NCBI GenBank assembly: GCA_029055875.1
Contig: JAIDCJ010000006.1
Coordinates: 62,001-126,000, forward strand
Reading direction: 5' to 3'
Source: Clostridia bacterium
Lineage (GTDB): Bacteria > Bacillota > Clostridia > Christensenellales > Borkfalkiaceae
DNA: 64,000 nucleotides
The position numbers were made by a program, and so were the translations under genes. The notes below the pieces were generated by a model. It saw only the letters and a program-made list of their open reading frames with translations, was not told where the DNA came from and made no database searches. How positions within the stretch are numbered: position 1 is the first letter of the stretch; every line of letters starts with the position of its first letter. Below are positions 27,697 to 37,981 of this stretch, piece after piece.

Positions 27697-28884
27697 TTGA
27701 AAAACGACAAAAACTTCAAATTAAATTTACTGTTTATCATTCTCGCCCCCGCTCTTCTCCTCGCGGGAGTTCTGATGGAAGTTTTGACCGACAACAAACG
27801 CCTTACGGCATTCGGCTATGCTCTCATATTATTGGGCGTATACTTCTTTTTAATGTGGCTGATGCGCATTCTTGCCGCGCGCTCCGCGAATAAAGGAACG
27901 AGGCAGGATCGTACGGCAAAGAAGAAGCTCGACAATCTTTTGAAAGACGCTTCAAAAGCGATTGAAAACAAAACCGATTATCCCGAAACGAACACGCTTC
28001 GGCTCGTTGGCGAAGGCTTGGAATTTTTTGTCGAGGGACGGTACGTCTGCCAAGAAAATTTCAAGAACATACAGGGCTTCCACTTCGCTTTTGAAATAAA
28101 CAGCACGGGCTTAAAACTCATGCCCGAGGGCTATAACGACGTATGCGGCCTTAAAGGCTGCGGCGTGCTCGTTGCGGCGGGATACCATGACGGCGAAGCC
28201 TTGGAGCAATACGCAAACGATAACGGCATTATTTTGAAAGCCGCGGCGGAGAATTCAGTCGGACAGACGATCCCCTTGCGCTACGATAAGGGCTATCGGT
28301 TATACGTGCAAACCGCAGAAGCGGACGATGCGTATTTCGGTTTCGTAAAGATTCTAAAATGCGAAGACGACGTATTGACGGTTTATTTTTCCATAAACGT
28401 TCCCTACGGGCTGTGCGATACGGTTGAAGGCACGGTTGAATTAAAAAAGGAAACGCTTGAGGCGGCACATGATATTCATACGCTTATAAGCAGAATAAAA
28501 CGGAAACGCTATAACGTGATTGAAGTCAAAAACGAAGAGATTGAAGGGATCGAGCAAGCAAACCCCTTCTTGCAGGAAAGCTATATGGCGTTTTTAAGAG
28601 AAGTCGGTTTTGCCGATTTGGATTGGATCAACGTGGGCTGGAATCATAACACCCCGACGAATTTGAATGACGATGAAATCGGTTATATGAATGACATTCT
28701 GAAAGCCTACAAAGGTATGAATTTGGAAGATTTCTATTTTATCGGCATTGACAACGGCGGAACCTATTACGCCTTTTCCAAAAAAATAGGCGACGGAAAA
28801 GTTTATATTTTTTCCGACGATGCGGAAGATATCGAAACGTACGAAAGCTTTGAAGAATTCTTATATGAAATATTGAACGTTTAA
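27697..28884 (+). CDS. Membrane-anchored protein; N-terminal two-TM region, SMI1/KNR4-like C-terminus possible
   Basis: TTG start with AAGGAG RBS 6 nt upstream; C-terminus FLREVGFADLDWINVGW...DFYFIGIDNGGTYYAFSKK...FEEFLYEIL. Confidence 0.55.
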   Translation: MKNDKNFKLNLLFIILAPALLLAGVLMEVLTDNKRLTAFGYALILLGVYFFLMWLMRILAARSANKGTRQDRTAKKKLDNLLKDASKAIENKTDYPETNTLRLVGEGLEFFVEGRYVCQENFKNIQGFHFAFEINSTGLKLMPEGYNDVCGLKGCGVLVAAGYHDGEALEQYANDNGIILKAAAENSVGQTIPLRYDKGYRLYVQTAEADDAYFGFVKILKCEDDVLTVYFSINVPYGLCDTVEGTVELKKETLEAAHDIHTLISRIKRKRYNVIEVKNEEIEGIEQANPFLQESYMAFLREVGFADLDWINVGWNHNTPTNLNDDEIGYMNDILKAYKGMNLEDFYFIGIDNGGTYYAFSKKIGDGKVYIFSDDAEDIETYESFEEFLYEILNV

Positions 28885-28899
28885 TATCACGAAACGCAT

Positions 28900-28931
28900 A
28901 ACGCCCGCGCGGCAATAGCCGCGCGGGCGTT
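28900..28931. terminator. Bidirectional terminator
   Basis: AACGCCCGCGCGGC-AATA-GCCGCGCGGGCGTT. Confidence 0.85.
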
Positions 28932-28949
28932 TGTTTTTGCAATCAAAGC

Positions 28950-30896
28950 TTACTTATCGAATTTACAAATTCCGAGAGTATACCAATTCGTGTTGCTCCA
29001 CTCGGTATTCTTCATGAGGAAGTAAACCGCGTTATCCGTTTCTATCTGCCCTCTTTCCCAAAGCAAATCGGAAGCCCATCTCGAGTTGATATCCGCAAGC
29101 TTTGTATTCCCATTGTAAAGCCGAATGAAATACGCCTGCTGCTGATTCGCCGCACTTTGGTTCACGGAAGCAATCAAATCTGACAAATCTACCGTAAAGC
29201 GGAACTTACCCGCTTCCGTTTCGGAATTCTCGATATATTTTTGCTCCGTCGTTCCCTTGTTTTTATCAAGCAATAATCTGAGTTGAGCCGCTTCGATTGC
29301 CTCGATCGTCGTGCCCGCAATTGTAAGCATAGGCCTTCCTTCGTCAAGCTCGAGTTTCACCTCGGTAATCCGATAGGCACTTGAATCTTTGACCGCGTCC
29401 CAATTCAAATAGGTTCGGCTCGCATCTGCCTTCAGCGTCCAAGTTCTTTCACCATAGTTATATTCCTGTCCCACGGTGAAATCACCGTCCGTTGCGGGAA
29501 CAAGGTTCAGACTCTTATAGCCGTCGTCGTTCAATTCATACCGTACGTTAATATACGTTTTAGGCGGCTCGGAGTCGTCCACCCGTTTAATTTCCGAAAG
29601 CACAAATTCCGCTTTGAATTCCCCGTTCTCAATCACTGCGGCGGAGGTAAAGTCGATTACGGGAGAGCCGGTATTATGCAGATGGAATACAAGCTTTTCC
29701 ACGTCCGCACCGCAGGTACCCTCTACCACAAATTTGCCGTCCTTAAAATACATCGCGCTGACGCTTACGGTGTAGTCGGGTTCACCGGGTTCGGGCTCGA
29801 CGGGTGCAGCGGTGTAGTAAACCGCAACGCAGCCGCTGTTAATTCCCAGTCGGAAGATTTTTTCGCCGTAGGTATGCGTCTGCGTAATATCCAGCGAGCC
29901 CTGCGAAATATTGACGTTGACATTTGAATCGTTCGCCCGATACCGAAGGTTGAACGGAATGTTGCTTGCTACGTCATACTCAATCAGCTTGGAAAGCGGC
30001 AGGCGCGCCGTAAAGGTGCTACCCGTGATTTCCGCCTGTACGTAGTTATCGGTGCTTGCGGCAACGTTGGTGTTGATGAGATATAGATAGAGCGCGTTTA
30101 CGTTTGACACGGTACCCGTTACTACAAAGTATTCGCCCTCGAAAGCGATCGAGCCTACTGACACGACGACGGTCGTATCGGGTGCGGGTTCATAATAAAC
30201 CGCTACGCAACCCGAACCGCTGTTGACCGCCAGTCTGAATGCGTACTCGTCATGCGTATAAGTCTGCGTCAGATTCATCGTGCCCTGCGCAACGCCAACC
30301 GCTGCCGACGATAAATCGTCAATCTTATATCGGAGGTTGAAAGGCGTGTTTGACTTATTGAAGCCGACAAGGCTCGAAAGCGGCAAACACGCTGTAAACG
30401 TGTTATCCGTGATTTGCGCCTCTACGTAGTTATCGGTGCTTGCGCTCACGTTGGTATTGGTGAGATAGACGTAAAGCGTTTCCACATTTTTAGCGGTACC
30501 CGTAAACACGAAGTATTCGCCCTCGAAGGCGACCGAAGTTGCCGTTACAGCGGGCGCATTCGGATCGCCCTCTACCCACGTCGCCATGAGTTTCACGTCG
30601 TTCGCGGGCATGGTAAACGTTGCGCCGCCTTCGTAGACGGTTGTTCCGTCGCTCCAGCCGCCGAACGTATATCCGGGCAAAGTAAACGTCGTAGAAGGAG
30701 CGAGTATCACTTCGTCGCCCTCTTTGTATGATTTGCTCTCGGGCATATCGCCTTCTGCGGCGTAGGCGCCGCGTCCGTATGAAAGCGTATATTTTACCGT
30801 TTTATCACCACCGCATGCGGTAATGCCTATTGCAAGCGAGAGAACCATCACAAGAGTCAGAAAGACCGTTAAGAATTTTTTGTAATTCAATCTCAT
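28950..30896 (-). CDS. Lipoprotein with InlB-type (Flg_new) repeat and three diverged tandem beta-domains
   Basis: Lipobox IGITAC; GYTFGGWSDGTTVYEGGATFTMPANDVKLMATW; internal repeat copies starting TSVAFEGEYFVFTGTAKNVETLYVYLTNTN / GSIAFEGEYFVVTGTVSNVNALYLYLINTN / SAMYFKDGKFVVEGTCGADVEKLVFHLHNTG. Start set to MRLNYKK with GGAGGAG RBS. Confidence 0.75.
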   Translation of the reverse strand: MRLNYKKFLTVFLTLVMVLSLAIGITACGGDKTVKYTLSYGRGAYAAEGDMPESKSYKEGDEVILAPSTTFTLPGYTFGGWSDGTTVYEGGATFTMPANDVKLMATWVEGDPNAPAVTATSVAFEGEYFVFTGTAKNVETLYVYLTNTNVSASTDNYVEAQITDNTFTACLPLSSLVGFNKSNTPFNLRYKIDDLSSAAVGVAQGTMNLTQTYTHDEYAFRLAVNSGSGCVAVYYEPAPDTTVVVSVGSIAFEGEYFVVTGTVSNVNALYLYLINTNVAASTDNYVQAEITGSTFTARLPLSKLIEYDVASNIPFNLRYRANDSNVNVNISQGSLDITQTHTYGEKIFRLGINSGCVAVYYTAAPVEPEPGEPDYTVSVSAMYFKDGKFVVEGTCGADVEKLVFHLHNTGSPVIDFTSAAVIENGEFKAEFVLSEIKRVDDSEPPKTYINVRYELNDDGYKSLNLVPATDGDFTVGQEYNYGERTWTLKADASRTYLNWDAVKDSSAYRITEVKLELDEGRPMLTIAGTTIEAIEAAQLRLLLDKNKGTTEQKYIENSETEAGKFRFTVDLSDLIASVNQSAANQQQAYFIRLYNGNTKLADINSRWASDLLWERGQIETDNAVYFLMKNTEWSNTNWYTLGICKFDK

Positions 30897-30910
30897 GGTA
30901 ATTCTCCTCC

Positions 30911-31831
30911 TCAATAGTCACACAATTTCACAATGAGGTACTGCTCGAAGTAAGGCATCCACCAGTTGAGATAGCCCGCACGCTTCGGGTGAATTGCATC
31001 GCTCGTGCACCACTTATAGTAATCGTCGGAAACCTGTGCATTGAAGTCCTCGTCGTTATACATATCGATTACGTCAATCTCACAGCCGAGCTCCTGCCAT
31101 TTCCGAACCGCCACTTTCACGTCGTCTATGAGCTTGGAATAATTCGTTCCCGTGGGATTGGCGCTGGTGCGGTTGCCCGTACCGCTATCCCCGAAATAAC
31201 TGCCCGAGTAGAAATAAATGGGACAGCCCCACGTTTCCGAAACGTAGGAAATGATATATTCCACGCCGCCCATAGTGGTAGCGAGATTGAACGCATCTTT
31301 ATCCTGAACGGAGATATCCTCTACGTAGCCGCGCTTTGAACTGCGGTCGCCCCAAGCATCGTTGGTGGAAATCTGACAGATGAATGCGTCCACGTATTCG
31401 TTTTTATCGAATACGGTGCTATTCGTAAGACGGCGGGTGTACGATTTTACGCCCGTGTTTTCCGATGCACCGTCGTCAAAAATCGTGGTGCCCGAAACGG
31501 CGTCCTTTTTACAAATAGCGCCCGTCTTTGCCGCAAGAAAGTCCGCCATCGACTCTCCGCCCGAAGACGCGCCGTAGGTAACCGAAGAGCCAAGCCAATA
31601 GATGGTTTTTCCTGCAAGCGGGCTGTCCTCGATTTGTGCTACGTTTTTCGCATAGAACTCGGTAGCGTTTGCATCCTTACCGCTTGTGAGAACGCTTTCG
31701 TCAACGGTGTATTCGATATCAGGCGGCGTCGGCGGGGGCGGCGTGTTGTTCCCCCCGCAAGCGCAAAAGAGGCACGTGGAGCAAAGCAACGCGGAAAGTC
31801 CGACAATGCCGAGTCTTAATTTGTTTCTCAT
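30911..31831 (-). CDS. SGNH/GDSL hydrolase-like lipoprotein
   Basis: Lipobox CLFCAC; IYWLGSSVTYGASSGGESMADFLA, ISTNDAWGD, DAIHPKRAGYLNWW. Confidence 0.8.
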   Translation of the reverse strand: MRNKLRLGIVGLSALLCSTCLFCACGGNNTPPPPTPPDIEYTVDESVLTSGKDANATEFYAKNVAQIEDSPLAGKTIYWLGSSVTYGASSGGESMADFLAAKTGAICKKDAVSGTTIFDDGASENTGVKSYTRRLTNSTVFDKNEYVDAFICQISTNDAWGDRSSKRGYVEDISVQDKDAFNLATTMGGVEYIISYVSETWGCPIYFYSGSYFGDSGTGNRTSANPTGTNYSKLIDDVKVAVRKWQELGCEIDVIDMYNDEDFNAQVSDDYYKWCTSDAIHPKRAGYLNWWMPYFEQYLIVKLCDY

Positions 31832-31965
31832 ATTTTTCCTCCTGTATTTTTATTATAACATACCCAAAAAGAGTTGTAAATAGGCAAATATGAACTTTAT
31901 AACGTGCGGTCTTTCCCCTGCGGCGTTTGACTTTTTTTGATGAACGCATATAATAAATAAGGAAT

Positions 31966-32958
31966 ATGAACACAATACTGAAAAAGAGCATCGGGGTGCT
32001 CCTCATCATTGGCGCAGCGGCGTGCTTCGCGCTTATGAATCTTTTCGTAAACCTTGCGGGCGAGCTTCCGCTTATGCAGAAGGTCTTTTTCCGCAATGCG
32101 CTTACGATGGTCGTCGTGTTTTTTATTTTGCTCTTTTCCAAAGAAAAATTCCGTATTCACGGCAAGCAGAGTGTGCTCTGGCTGTTTCTCCGCTCTGCGT
32201 TCGGGTTTATCGGCATTATTCTCAACTTCTACGCAATCGACCATATCGGAAGCATTTCGGACGCTTCCATTCTCAACAAGCTCTCCCCCTTCTTTGCGAT
32301 TCTCTTTTCGATTTTTCTGCTCAAAGAAAAACCTACCGTTCCCGAAATCATCTTCACGTTGATTGCCTTTGCGGGCGCGGTATGCGTAGTGAATCCGCGC
32401 TTCGATATGCAGGTTCTGCCTGCCGTTGCAGGCGTATGCTCGGGGGCGTGCGCGGGCTTTGCGTACACCTGCGTGCGCATTCTATTCCTCAAGGGTGAGC
32501 GCGGAATTATGACGGTGTTCTTCTTCTCTGCGTTCTCTACCGTCATTGCCCTGCCCTTTATGATTGCCTATTACGTACCCATAAGCGGGATGCAGTGGCT
32601 GTATTTGATGCTTGCAGGCGTAAGCGCTACGGGCGGACAGTTCTTTATTACTGCGGCGTACCGTCAGGCGCCCGCAAAAGAGATTGCCGTATTCGATTAT
32701 TTCCAAGTGCTCTTTGCTGCGCTTCTCGGATTTTTCTTCCTCTCACAGGTGCCCGCAACGCTGAGTATGATCGGCTATGCCATTATCATTGGAGCGGCGG
32801 TCGGGAAGCAGATTTTCCACTTTATCGGTGTAAGACGCAAAAAAGCTTCCAAACTCCCCGCCGAAACGGATAGCGTTTCCGAAGAAGACGGGATGCAACA
32901 GGATGAGCAAGTGAATACAAAGAAAAAATCCGATGAAAATGAAGAAAAACAGGAATAA
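31966..32958 (+). CDS. EamA/DMT family transporter
   Basis: About 10 TM helices; NLFVNLAGELPLMQKVFFRNALTM, LSPFFAILFSIFLLKEKP. Confidence 0.9.
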   Translation: MNTILKKSIGVLLIIGAAACFALMNLFVNLAGELPLMQKVFFRNALTMVVVFFILLFSKEKFRIHGKQSVLWLFLRSAFGFIGIILNFYAIDHIGSISDASILNKLSPFFAILFSIFLLKEKPTVPEIIFTLIAFAGAVCVVNPRFDMQVLPAVAGVCSGACAGFAYTCVRILFLKGERGIMTVFFFSAFSTVIALPFMIAYYVPISGMQWLYLMLAGVSATGGQFFITAAYRQAPAKEIAVFDYFQVLFAALLGFFFLSQVPATLSMIGYAIIIGAAVGKQIFHFIGVRRKKASKLPAETDSVSEEDGMQQDEQVNTKKKSDENEEKQE

Positions 32959-33018
32959 AATTCCAATTCAGCATTGATTTTTTGATTCAAATGTGGTATT
33001 ATGGAAATGGAGTATTTT

Positions 33019-34428
33019 ATGGGCAAGAAAAAGGTCGCGCCGAAAACGGTCGAGACAACCGAAAAGATAGCGGAAGAGCTTGTAGAGGAACAAGTCGATT
33101 CCGTGACAGATACGACTTCGGAAACATCCGAAGCCGCGGTTGAGTCTGCCCAAACGGAGGAGCTCAACGAAACGGTTGAGTCGGCCGATGCTCCCCAAAA
33201 GCCCGATACGGAAAAAACAGGCGCGGACCTCAAAACCACGTATAACGAAGAAAAAGAGAAAGAAGTAGAAAAGATCACACAGAGATTTGAGGACAAAAAC
33301 CGCATCGATACCAAAAAGAAGCGGCGGAACTGGTGGATTAAAACAACGCTCATGCTCGTACTAATCGGCGTTTCAATCTACGTTATGTTCACAATTACTT
33401 CTTACCTCTCGGACGACGGTGGGCGCAGCTTTCAAGCGATGATAAAACAGGCAAGTTTGCCTTTCTTTTTCGTTTTCATTGGCGCAGTGCTTGTATATAT
33501 GTTCATAGAGAGTATGAAGTACTCCTATCTTCTGAAAATTTCCACGGGAAAGTTTCATTTGAGAAGCTCTATGAAAACGATGTACCTCGGCAAGTATTAT
33601 GACGGTATTACTCCCCTCGGTACGGGCGGACAACCCTTCCAGATTTATTATCTGCACAAAAAAGACGTTCCCGCAGGCGTGGCGACTGCCGTACCGCTTG
33701 TGAAGTATATTACGCATACTACCGTGCTCTGCCTGACGGCAACCGCAGCGTTTATCTATGCGGGTGTTACGCATATGCTCGGCGATATCAAAATAGGCGA
33801 TTGGGGCGAACCGGTTATTCTTGCAGTCGCTTCCGTTTCGATGCTTCTCAACCTCGCGATTCCCGGCATTATGCTGTTTATTTCCCTATTCCCGCGTATG
33901 GGAAAGAAGCTCCTTCTTAAAATTATTAAATTGCTCAATAAACTGCATATCGTAAAACGCCCCTATTCCGTTTCAAAAAAATACCTTCGAGAAGCGGATG
34001 AATACCGACATGCTTTAAAACTGTTCTTCAAAAAGTGGCCGCAACAGATTCCGCTCCTGCTCCTTAACTTCGTAGGTGCGCTTATCAATTACTCACTCCC
34101 CTTCTTCGCGTTGCTTGCGATTGCAGGGCCATCCGTAGTAACCCAAAATCCGTTTTTACCTTTTCACATACTTTGCCTGACATTTATCTCTTACTTTTCG
34201 GCATCCTTAATTCCGACACCCGGCAACAGCGGTGCAAATGAAGCAATGTCAACTATCGTCTTCTCCTCGCTTGCGGCGGAATTTCACCCCGTACTCGGCT
34301 GGGTACTTCTCCTTTGGCGTTTCGGCACCTATTATATTTATATCGTTACAGGAATCGGCTTGAATATCTTCGATATTATCCGCGGAGCAGTACGGCAACG
34401 TCGGGCACGAAAAAAAGAACAACAATAG
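33019..34428 (+). CDS. Lysylphosphatidylglycerol synthase TM region/UPF0104-like protein with long acidic N-terminus
   Basis: YLGKYYDGITPLGTGGQPFQIYYLHKKDVPAG and SYFSASLIPTPGNSGANEA motifs. Start set to MGKKK with GGAG RBS. Confidence 0.85.
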   Translation: MGKKKVAPKTVETTEKIAEELVEEQVDSVTDTTSETSEAAVESAQTEELNETVESADAPQKPDTEKTGADLKTTYNEEKEKEVEKITQRFEDKNRIDTKKKRRNWWIKTTLMLVLIGVSIYVMFTITSYLSDDGGRSFQAMIKQASLPFFFVFIGAVLVYMFIESMKYSYLLKISTGKFHLRSSMKTMYLGKYYDGITPLGTGGQPFQIYYLHKKDVPAGVATAVPLVKYITHTTVLCLTATAAFIYAGVTHMLGDIKIGDWGEPVILAVASVSMLLNLAIPGIMLFISLFPRMGKKLLLKIIKLLNKLHIVKRPYSVSKKYLREADEYRHALKLFFKKWPQQIPLLLLNFVGALINYSLPFFALLAIAGPSVVTQNPFLPFHILCLTFISYFSASLIPTPGNSGANEAMSTIVFSSLAAEFHPVLGWVLLLWRFGTYYIYIVTGIGLNIFDIIRGAVRQRRARKKEQQ

Positions 34429-34435
34429 TTAGACA

Positions 34436-34466
34436 AAAACCGTCCTCACGTGAGGACGGTTTTTTT
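34436..34466. terminator. Bidirectional terminator
   Basis: AAAAACCGTCCTCACGTGAGGACGGTTTTTTT. Confidence 0.85.
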
Positions 34467-34932
34467 ATACAAGCGATACAAGCGTCGGGGTTATTTTTTT
34501 ATCGTGTAAAACAAGATAGCAATAGCTTGGATCGGAATACGAACCCGCCGAGCCGGGGTTGATACAAAGGACGCCGTCCACTTCTTGCACCTCGGCGCGG
34601 TGCGTATGTCCGTAGAGCGCAACCTCACAGCCAAGCTCCTTTGCCCGCGCGGCAAGCCGCGTTAGACCCGTTTTAACGCCGTAGCGGTGCCCGTGGCAAC
34701 AGAAAAGAGATATCCCCTCTGCCTCAATCACACACTCGTCCTCGCCGTAAGCGGCGTCGCAATTTCCTTTTATAATATACGTTTTATCGGGGTACTCTGA
34801 AAACGTTTCGCGTAAATCGAAAGAGCCGTCGCCGAGGTGAATGATATAATCGTTTTCCGCAAAGAGCGGACGCAGTTTTTCCACGGCGCGCTTTCTGCCG
34901 TGGGAATCGGAAAGAATGACGAAGGTTTTCAT
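34465..34932 (-). CDS. YfcE-family metallophosphoesterase
   Basis: VILSDSHGR, IHLGDG, KGNCD, CCHGHRYG, LYGHTHRAEV. Confidence 0.93.
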   Translation of the reverse strand: MKTFVILSDSHGRKRAVEKLRPLFAENDYIIHLGDGSFDLRETFSEYPDKTYIIKGNCDAAYGEDECVIEAEGISLFCCHGHRYGVKTGLTRLAARAKELGCEVALYGHTHRAEVQEVDGVLCINPGSAGSYSDPSYCYLVLHDKKITPTLVSLV

Positions 34933-35495
34933 AGCTTAGCCTCCAACTCACGAAGCGCACGCCCGCGGTGGGAAACGCTGTTCTTCTCCTCGTCCGAGCT
35001 TTCCGCAAAGCTCTTTTTTAAGTCGTCGCTATAAAACAGGCTATCGTAACCGAACCCGTTCTCGCCGCGCTCCTCTTCGAGAATTTCACCGTGCGTTCTG
35101 CCCTCCGCCGTAATCACTCTGCCGTCGGGAAAAACGAGCGCAACGGCACAAGCAAAGTAGGCCTTTCGGTTATTTTCACCCTGTAAGTTTTTGAGCAGCA
35201 ATGCGCGGTTCTCTGCGCTTCCGCCACCCGAGTAGCGCGCGCTATACACCCCGGGTGCACCGCCGAGCGCTTCGACGCAAAGCCCGCTGTCGTCTGCCAA
35301 GGCAGGAAGCTTTGTTGCCTTGCAAACTGCCTGCGCTTTTATAAGCGCGTTCTCTGCAAAGGTCGCGCCCGTTTCCTCTACTTCACCGTGAAAGCCCGAT
35401 TCTTCCTCGGAAAGTATTTTCCAGTCTTTGAGCACGGCACGGATTTCTTTGAGCTTATGCGCGTTGCCCGTTGCCGCTACGATAATTTTATCCAT
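34929..35495 (-). CDS. rdgB: XTP/dITP diphosphatase (RdgB/HAM1 family)
   Basis: ATGNAHKLKEI, ADDSGLCVEALGGAPGVYSARYSG, SHRGRAL. Confidence 0.95.
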   Translation of the reverse strand: MDKIIVAATGNAHKLKEIRAVLKDWKILSEEESGFHGEVEETGATFAENALIKAQAVCKATKLPALADDSGLCVEALGGAPGVYSARYSGGGSAENRALLLKNLQGENNRKAYFACAVALVFPDGRVITAEGRTHGEILEEERGENGFGYDSLFYSDDLKKSFAESSDEEKNSVSHRGRALRELEAKL

Positions 35496-35542
35496 AGCCT
35501 TATTATAGCATAAAAGCGGCCTTGTTTCAAGCCGCTTTTCGA

Positions 35543-37606
35543 TTATTTTATTTTCAGCCGCATGCGCATGGAATTGATGACGGCAAGGAGCATGACGCCC
35601 GTATCGCCGAGCACAGCCGCCCAGAGCGGAATGAGCCCAACAAGCGAAAGCACCATGAGCGCGATTTTAATTCCGATTGAGAATACGATATTCTCCACGA
35701 CGATTTTACGCGTCTTTTTCGCGCCCTTTACGGCTTTGGGCAGTGCGGAAAGGTTATCACTTGCCAGCACGAAATCGCTCGCCTCGATTGCCGCGTCGCT
35801 CCCTAAACCGCCCATGGCTACGGAGACGTCACTCACCGTCATAACGGGCGTGTCGTTGATACCGTCGCCGACGTACATCAGCTTACCGTTTTTCTTCAAC
35901 TGCTCGGCGTGTACGGGCTTATCGGCAGGGAACAGCTCGGCGTGAATTTCGTCGACGGGGAGCTCTGCAAGACACTCCTCCGCCCTTGCGCGCGTATCGC
36001 CCGTAAGCACGGCAATTTGCTTCACCCCTGCCTGCTTGAGCCCTGCGAGAGCGTCCTTTGCCTCTACGCGAACCTTGTCTTCGATTTCCACGCTGCCGAG
36101 GAATTTTCCTTCTTCCGCAACGTATACCGCAAGGTGACTGCTGACTACCTCCTCGCAATCGATGCCCTTTTCCGCCATGAGGCGTTTGCTTCCGACGAGG
36201 ACGGATTTTCCGTTGACGACTGCCGAAAGCCCTAAGCCCGAGATCTCCTCGCACGTGGTCGCACTCTTCACATCTATCCCTGCAAACGCTTGCGCCAAGG
36301 GATGGGAAGAGTTCTTTTCGGCGGCTGCAGCAAGCTCCAAAACGCGCTCGTCACCGTTGACTTTCGCAATAGAGAATCTGCCCTCGGTGAGTGTGCCCGT
36401 CTTATCGAACGCGGCAACCTTGACGCCCGCTAAGCTATCGAGATAGACTGCACCCTTTGCGAGTACACCGCACCGCGCTAGCGTTCCGACGCCTGAGAAA
36501 TAGGTGAGCGGCACGGAAATAATGAGCGCACACGGACAGGAAATAACGAGGAAATTCAATGCACGCGGGATCCATTCGCCGAAATTATTGCCTTGGAAGA
36601 GCGGCGGCACGATTGCCACGATAAGCGCAATGAGTACTACGACGGGCGTATAGATGCGCGCGAACTTCGTGATAAACTTTTCAGGCTTTGCCTTTTGCGA
36701 AGCGGAGTTCTCTACCATTTCTAAAATCTTCGCCGCCGCGCTCTCCGAGGCAGGGCGCACGACTTCCGCCTTAACGGCGTTGCCCGCATTCACACAGCCC
36801 GAAAGGAGCTCTCCGCCGACGCTCACTTCTTTGAGGTACGCCTCGCCCGTAATCGATTTCGTATCGACCGAAGCAACGCCCTCCAACAAGCGGCAGTCTG
36901 CGGGAATTTTATCGCCTTTACGAATGAGCACCTTATCCCCTGCTTGAAGCTCTTCGGGAGAGATTTCTTCTTGACCGTTTTCCGTAATGCGGATTGCAGA
37001 TTCGCTCTTGAGCCCCATGAGCCGCGTAATTGCTCCGCGCGACGAGCCCACCGCAAGCGACTGTAACAGCTCACCGATTTGGTACAGTATCATAACGATG
37101 CCGCCTTCCATATTCTCCTGCAAGGCAAACGCGCCCGCCGCGGCAATAATCATGAGCAGGTTCTCGTCTAAAAGCAGTCCTAAATGGAAACCGCCCTTGA
37201 ACGCTTTTGGAACGTTTCTGCACGCGTTCCAAACGACCGACCAGCCCGCCGCAACGAATGCACCGAGATACAGCCCGAAGGGAATCCACTCGCTACCGAC
37301 GCTTAAAAGCTCCAATACGAGCGCGGGAATAAAGAGCGCAAGTGCAATGGCAATGGAAATGATTTCTTTGAGGTGACGCTCTTTTTTCTGCGGTGCGTTC
37401 CCGTCTACGATTTCCACTTCCTCGAAATGGGAAATCGCGTAAATCGCTTTCTCGAGCGATTCCTGACTTTCGTACTTAATTTGCACGCGTTGCGTTACGA
37501 AATCAACGGACGGCTCTTCAATTCCCTCAATTCCCTCGAGCTCCTCCTGAAGCTCTGCCGCACAGGCGGCGCAGTCGAGATTTTTAATTTTAATAATTTT
37601 CTGCAT
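35543..37606 (-). CDS. Heavy-metal translocating P-type ATPase (Zn/Cd type)
   Basis: N-terminal HMA (IKNLDCAACAAEL), SCPCALIISVP, AFDKTGTLTEG, VGDGINDTPVM. Confidence 0.95.
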   Translation of the reverse strand: MQKIIKIKNLDCAACAAELQEELEGIEGIEEPSVDFVTQRVQIKYESQESLEKAIYAISHFEEVEIVDGNAPQKKERHLKEIISIAIALALFIPALVLELLSVGSEWIPFGLYLGAFVAAGWSVVWNACRNVPKAFKGGFHLGLLLDENLLMIIAAAGAFALQENMEGGIVMILYQIGELLQSLAVGSSRGAITRLMGLKSESAIRITENGQEEISPEELQAGDKVLIRKGDKIPADCRLLEGVASVDTKSITGEAYLKEVSVGGELLSGCVNAGNAVKAEVVRPASESAAAKILEMVENSASQKAKPEKFITKFARIYTPVVVLIALIVAIVPPLFQGNNFGEWIPRALNFLVISCPCALIISVPLTYFSGVGTLARCGVLAKGAVYLDSLAGVKVAAFDKTGTLTEGRFSIAKVNGDERVLELAAAAEKNSSHPLAQAFAGIDVKSATTCEEISGLGLSAVVNGKSVLVGSKRLMAEKGIDCEEVVSSHLAVYVAEEGKFLGSVEIEDKVRVEAKDALAGLKQAGVKQIAVLTGDTRARAEECLAELPVDEIHAELFPADKPVHAEQLKKNGKLMYVGDGINDTPVMTVSDVSVAMGGLGSDAAIEASDFVLASDNLSALPKAVKGAKKTRKIVVENIVFSIGIKIALMVLSLVGLIPLWAAVLGDTGVMLLAVINSMRMRLKIK

Positions 37607-37615
37607 AATTCACTC

Positions 37616-37963
37616 CTAAAATTTACAGTTAAGGTGTGCGCAGGCAAGCTCCAAAAGCGCAACGACGTGCGCATCGGCAAGAGAATAGACGATATTCTGT
37701 CCGTCCCGCCGTGCCTTGATAATGCGGTTATCGCGCAAGATTCTGAGCTGATGGGAAACGCCGCTCTGCGTACCCCCTACCGCCTCAAGAATATGATTGA
37801 CGCACATTTCGCCATGACGGAGCGCAAGCAGAATTTTCAAACGGCTCGGTTCGGAAATTGCTTTCAGCTCCGCGCAGACTTCCGCTACTTCCTCGCCCCC
37901 CGGCATATTGCTCTTCGCCCGCTCCGCCGCAAGGCGGTGCTCTTCTTCATGATTGCAGTCCAT
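37616..37963 (-). CDS. ArsR/SmtB-family metalloregulator
   Basis: LKAISEPSRLKILLALRHGEMCVNHILEAVGGTQSGVSHQLRILRDNRIIKARRDGQNIVYSL; C-terminal Cys. Confidence 0.93.
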   Translation of the reverse strand: MDCNHEEEHRLAAERAKSNMPGGEEVAEVCAELKAISEPSRLKILLALRHGEMCVNHILEAVGGTQSGVSHQLRILRDNRIIKARRDGQNIVYSLADAHVVALLELACAHLNCKF

Positions 37964-37981
37964 TTCACACCTCTGTATTAT

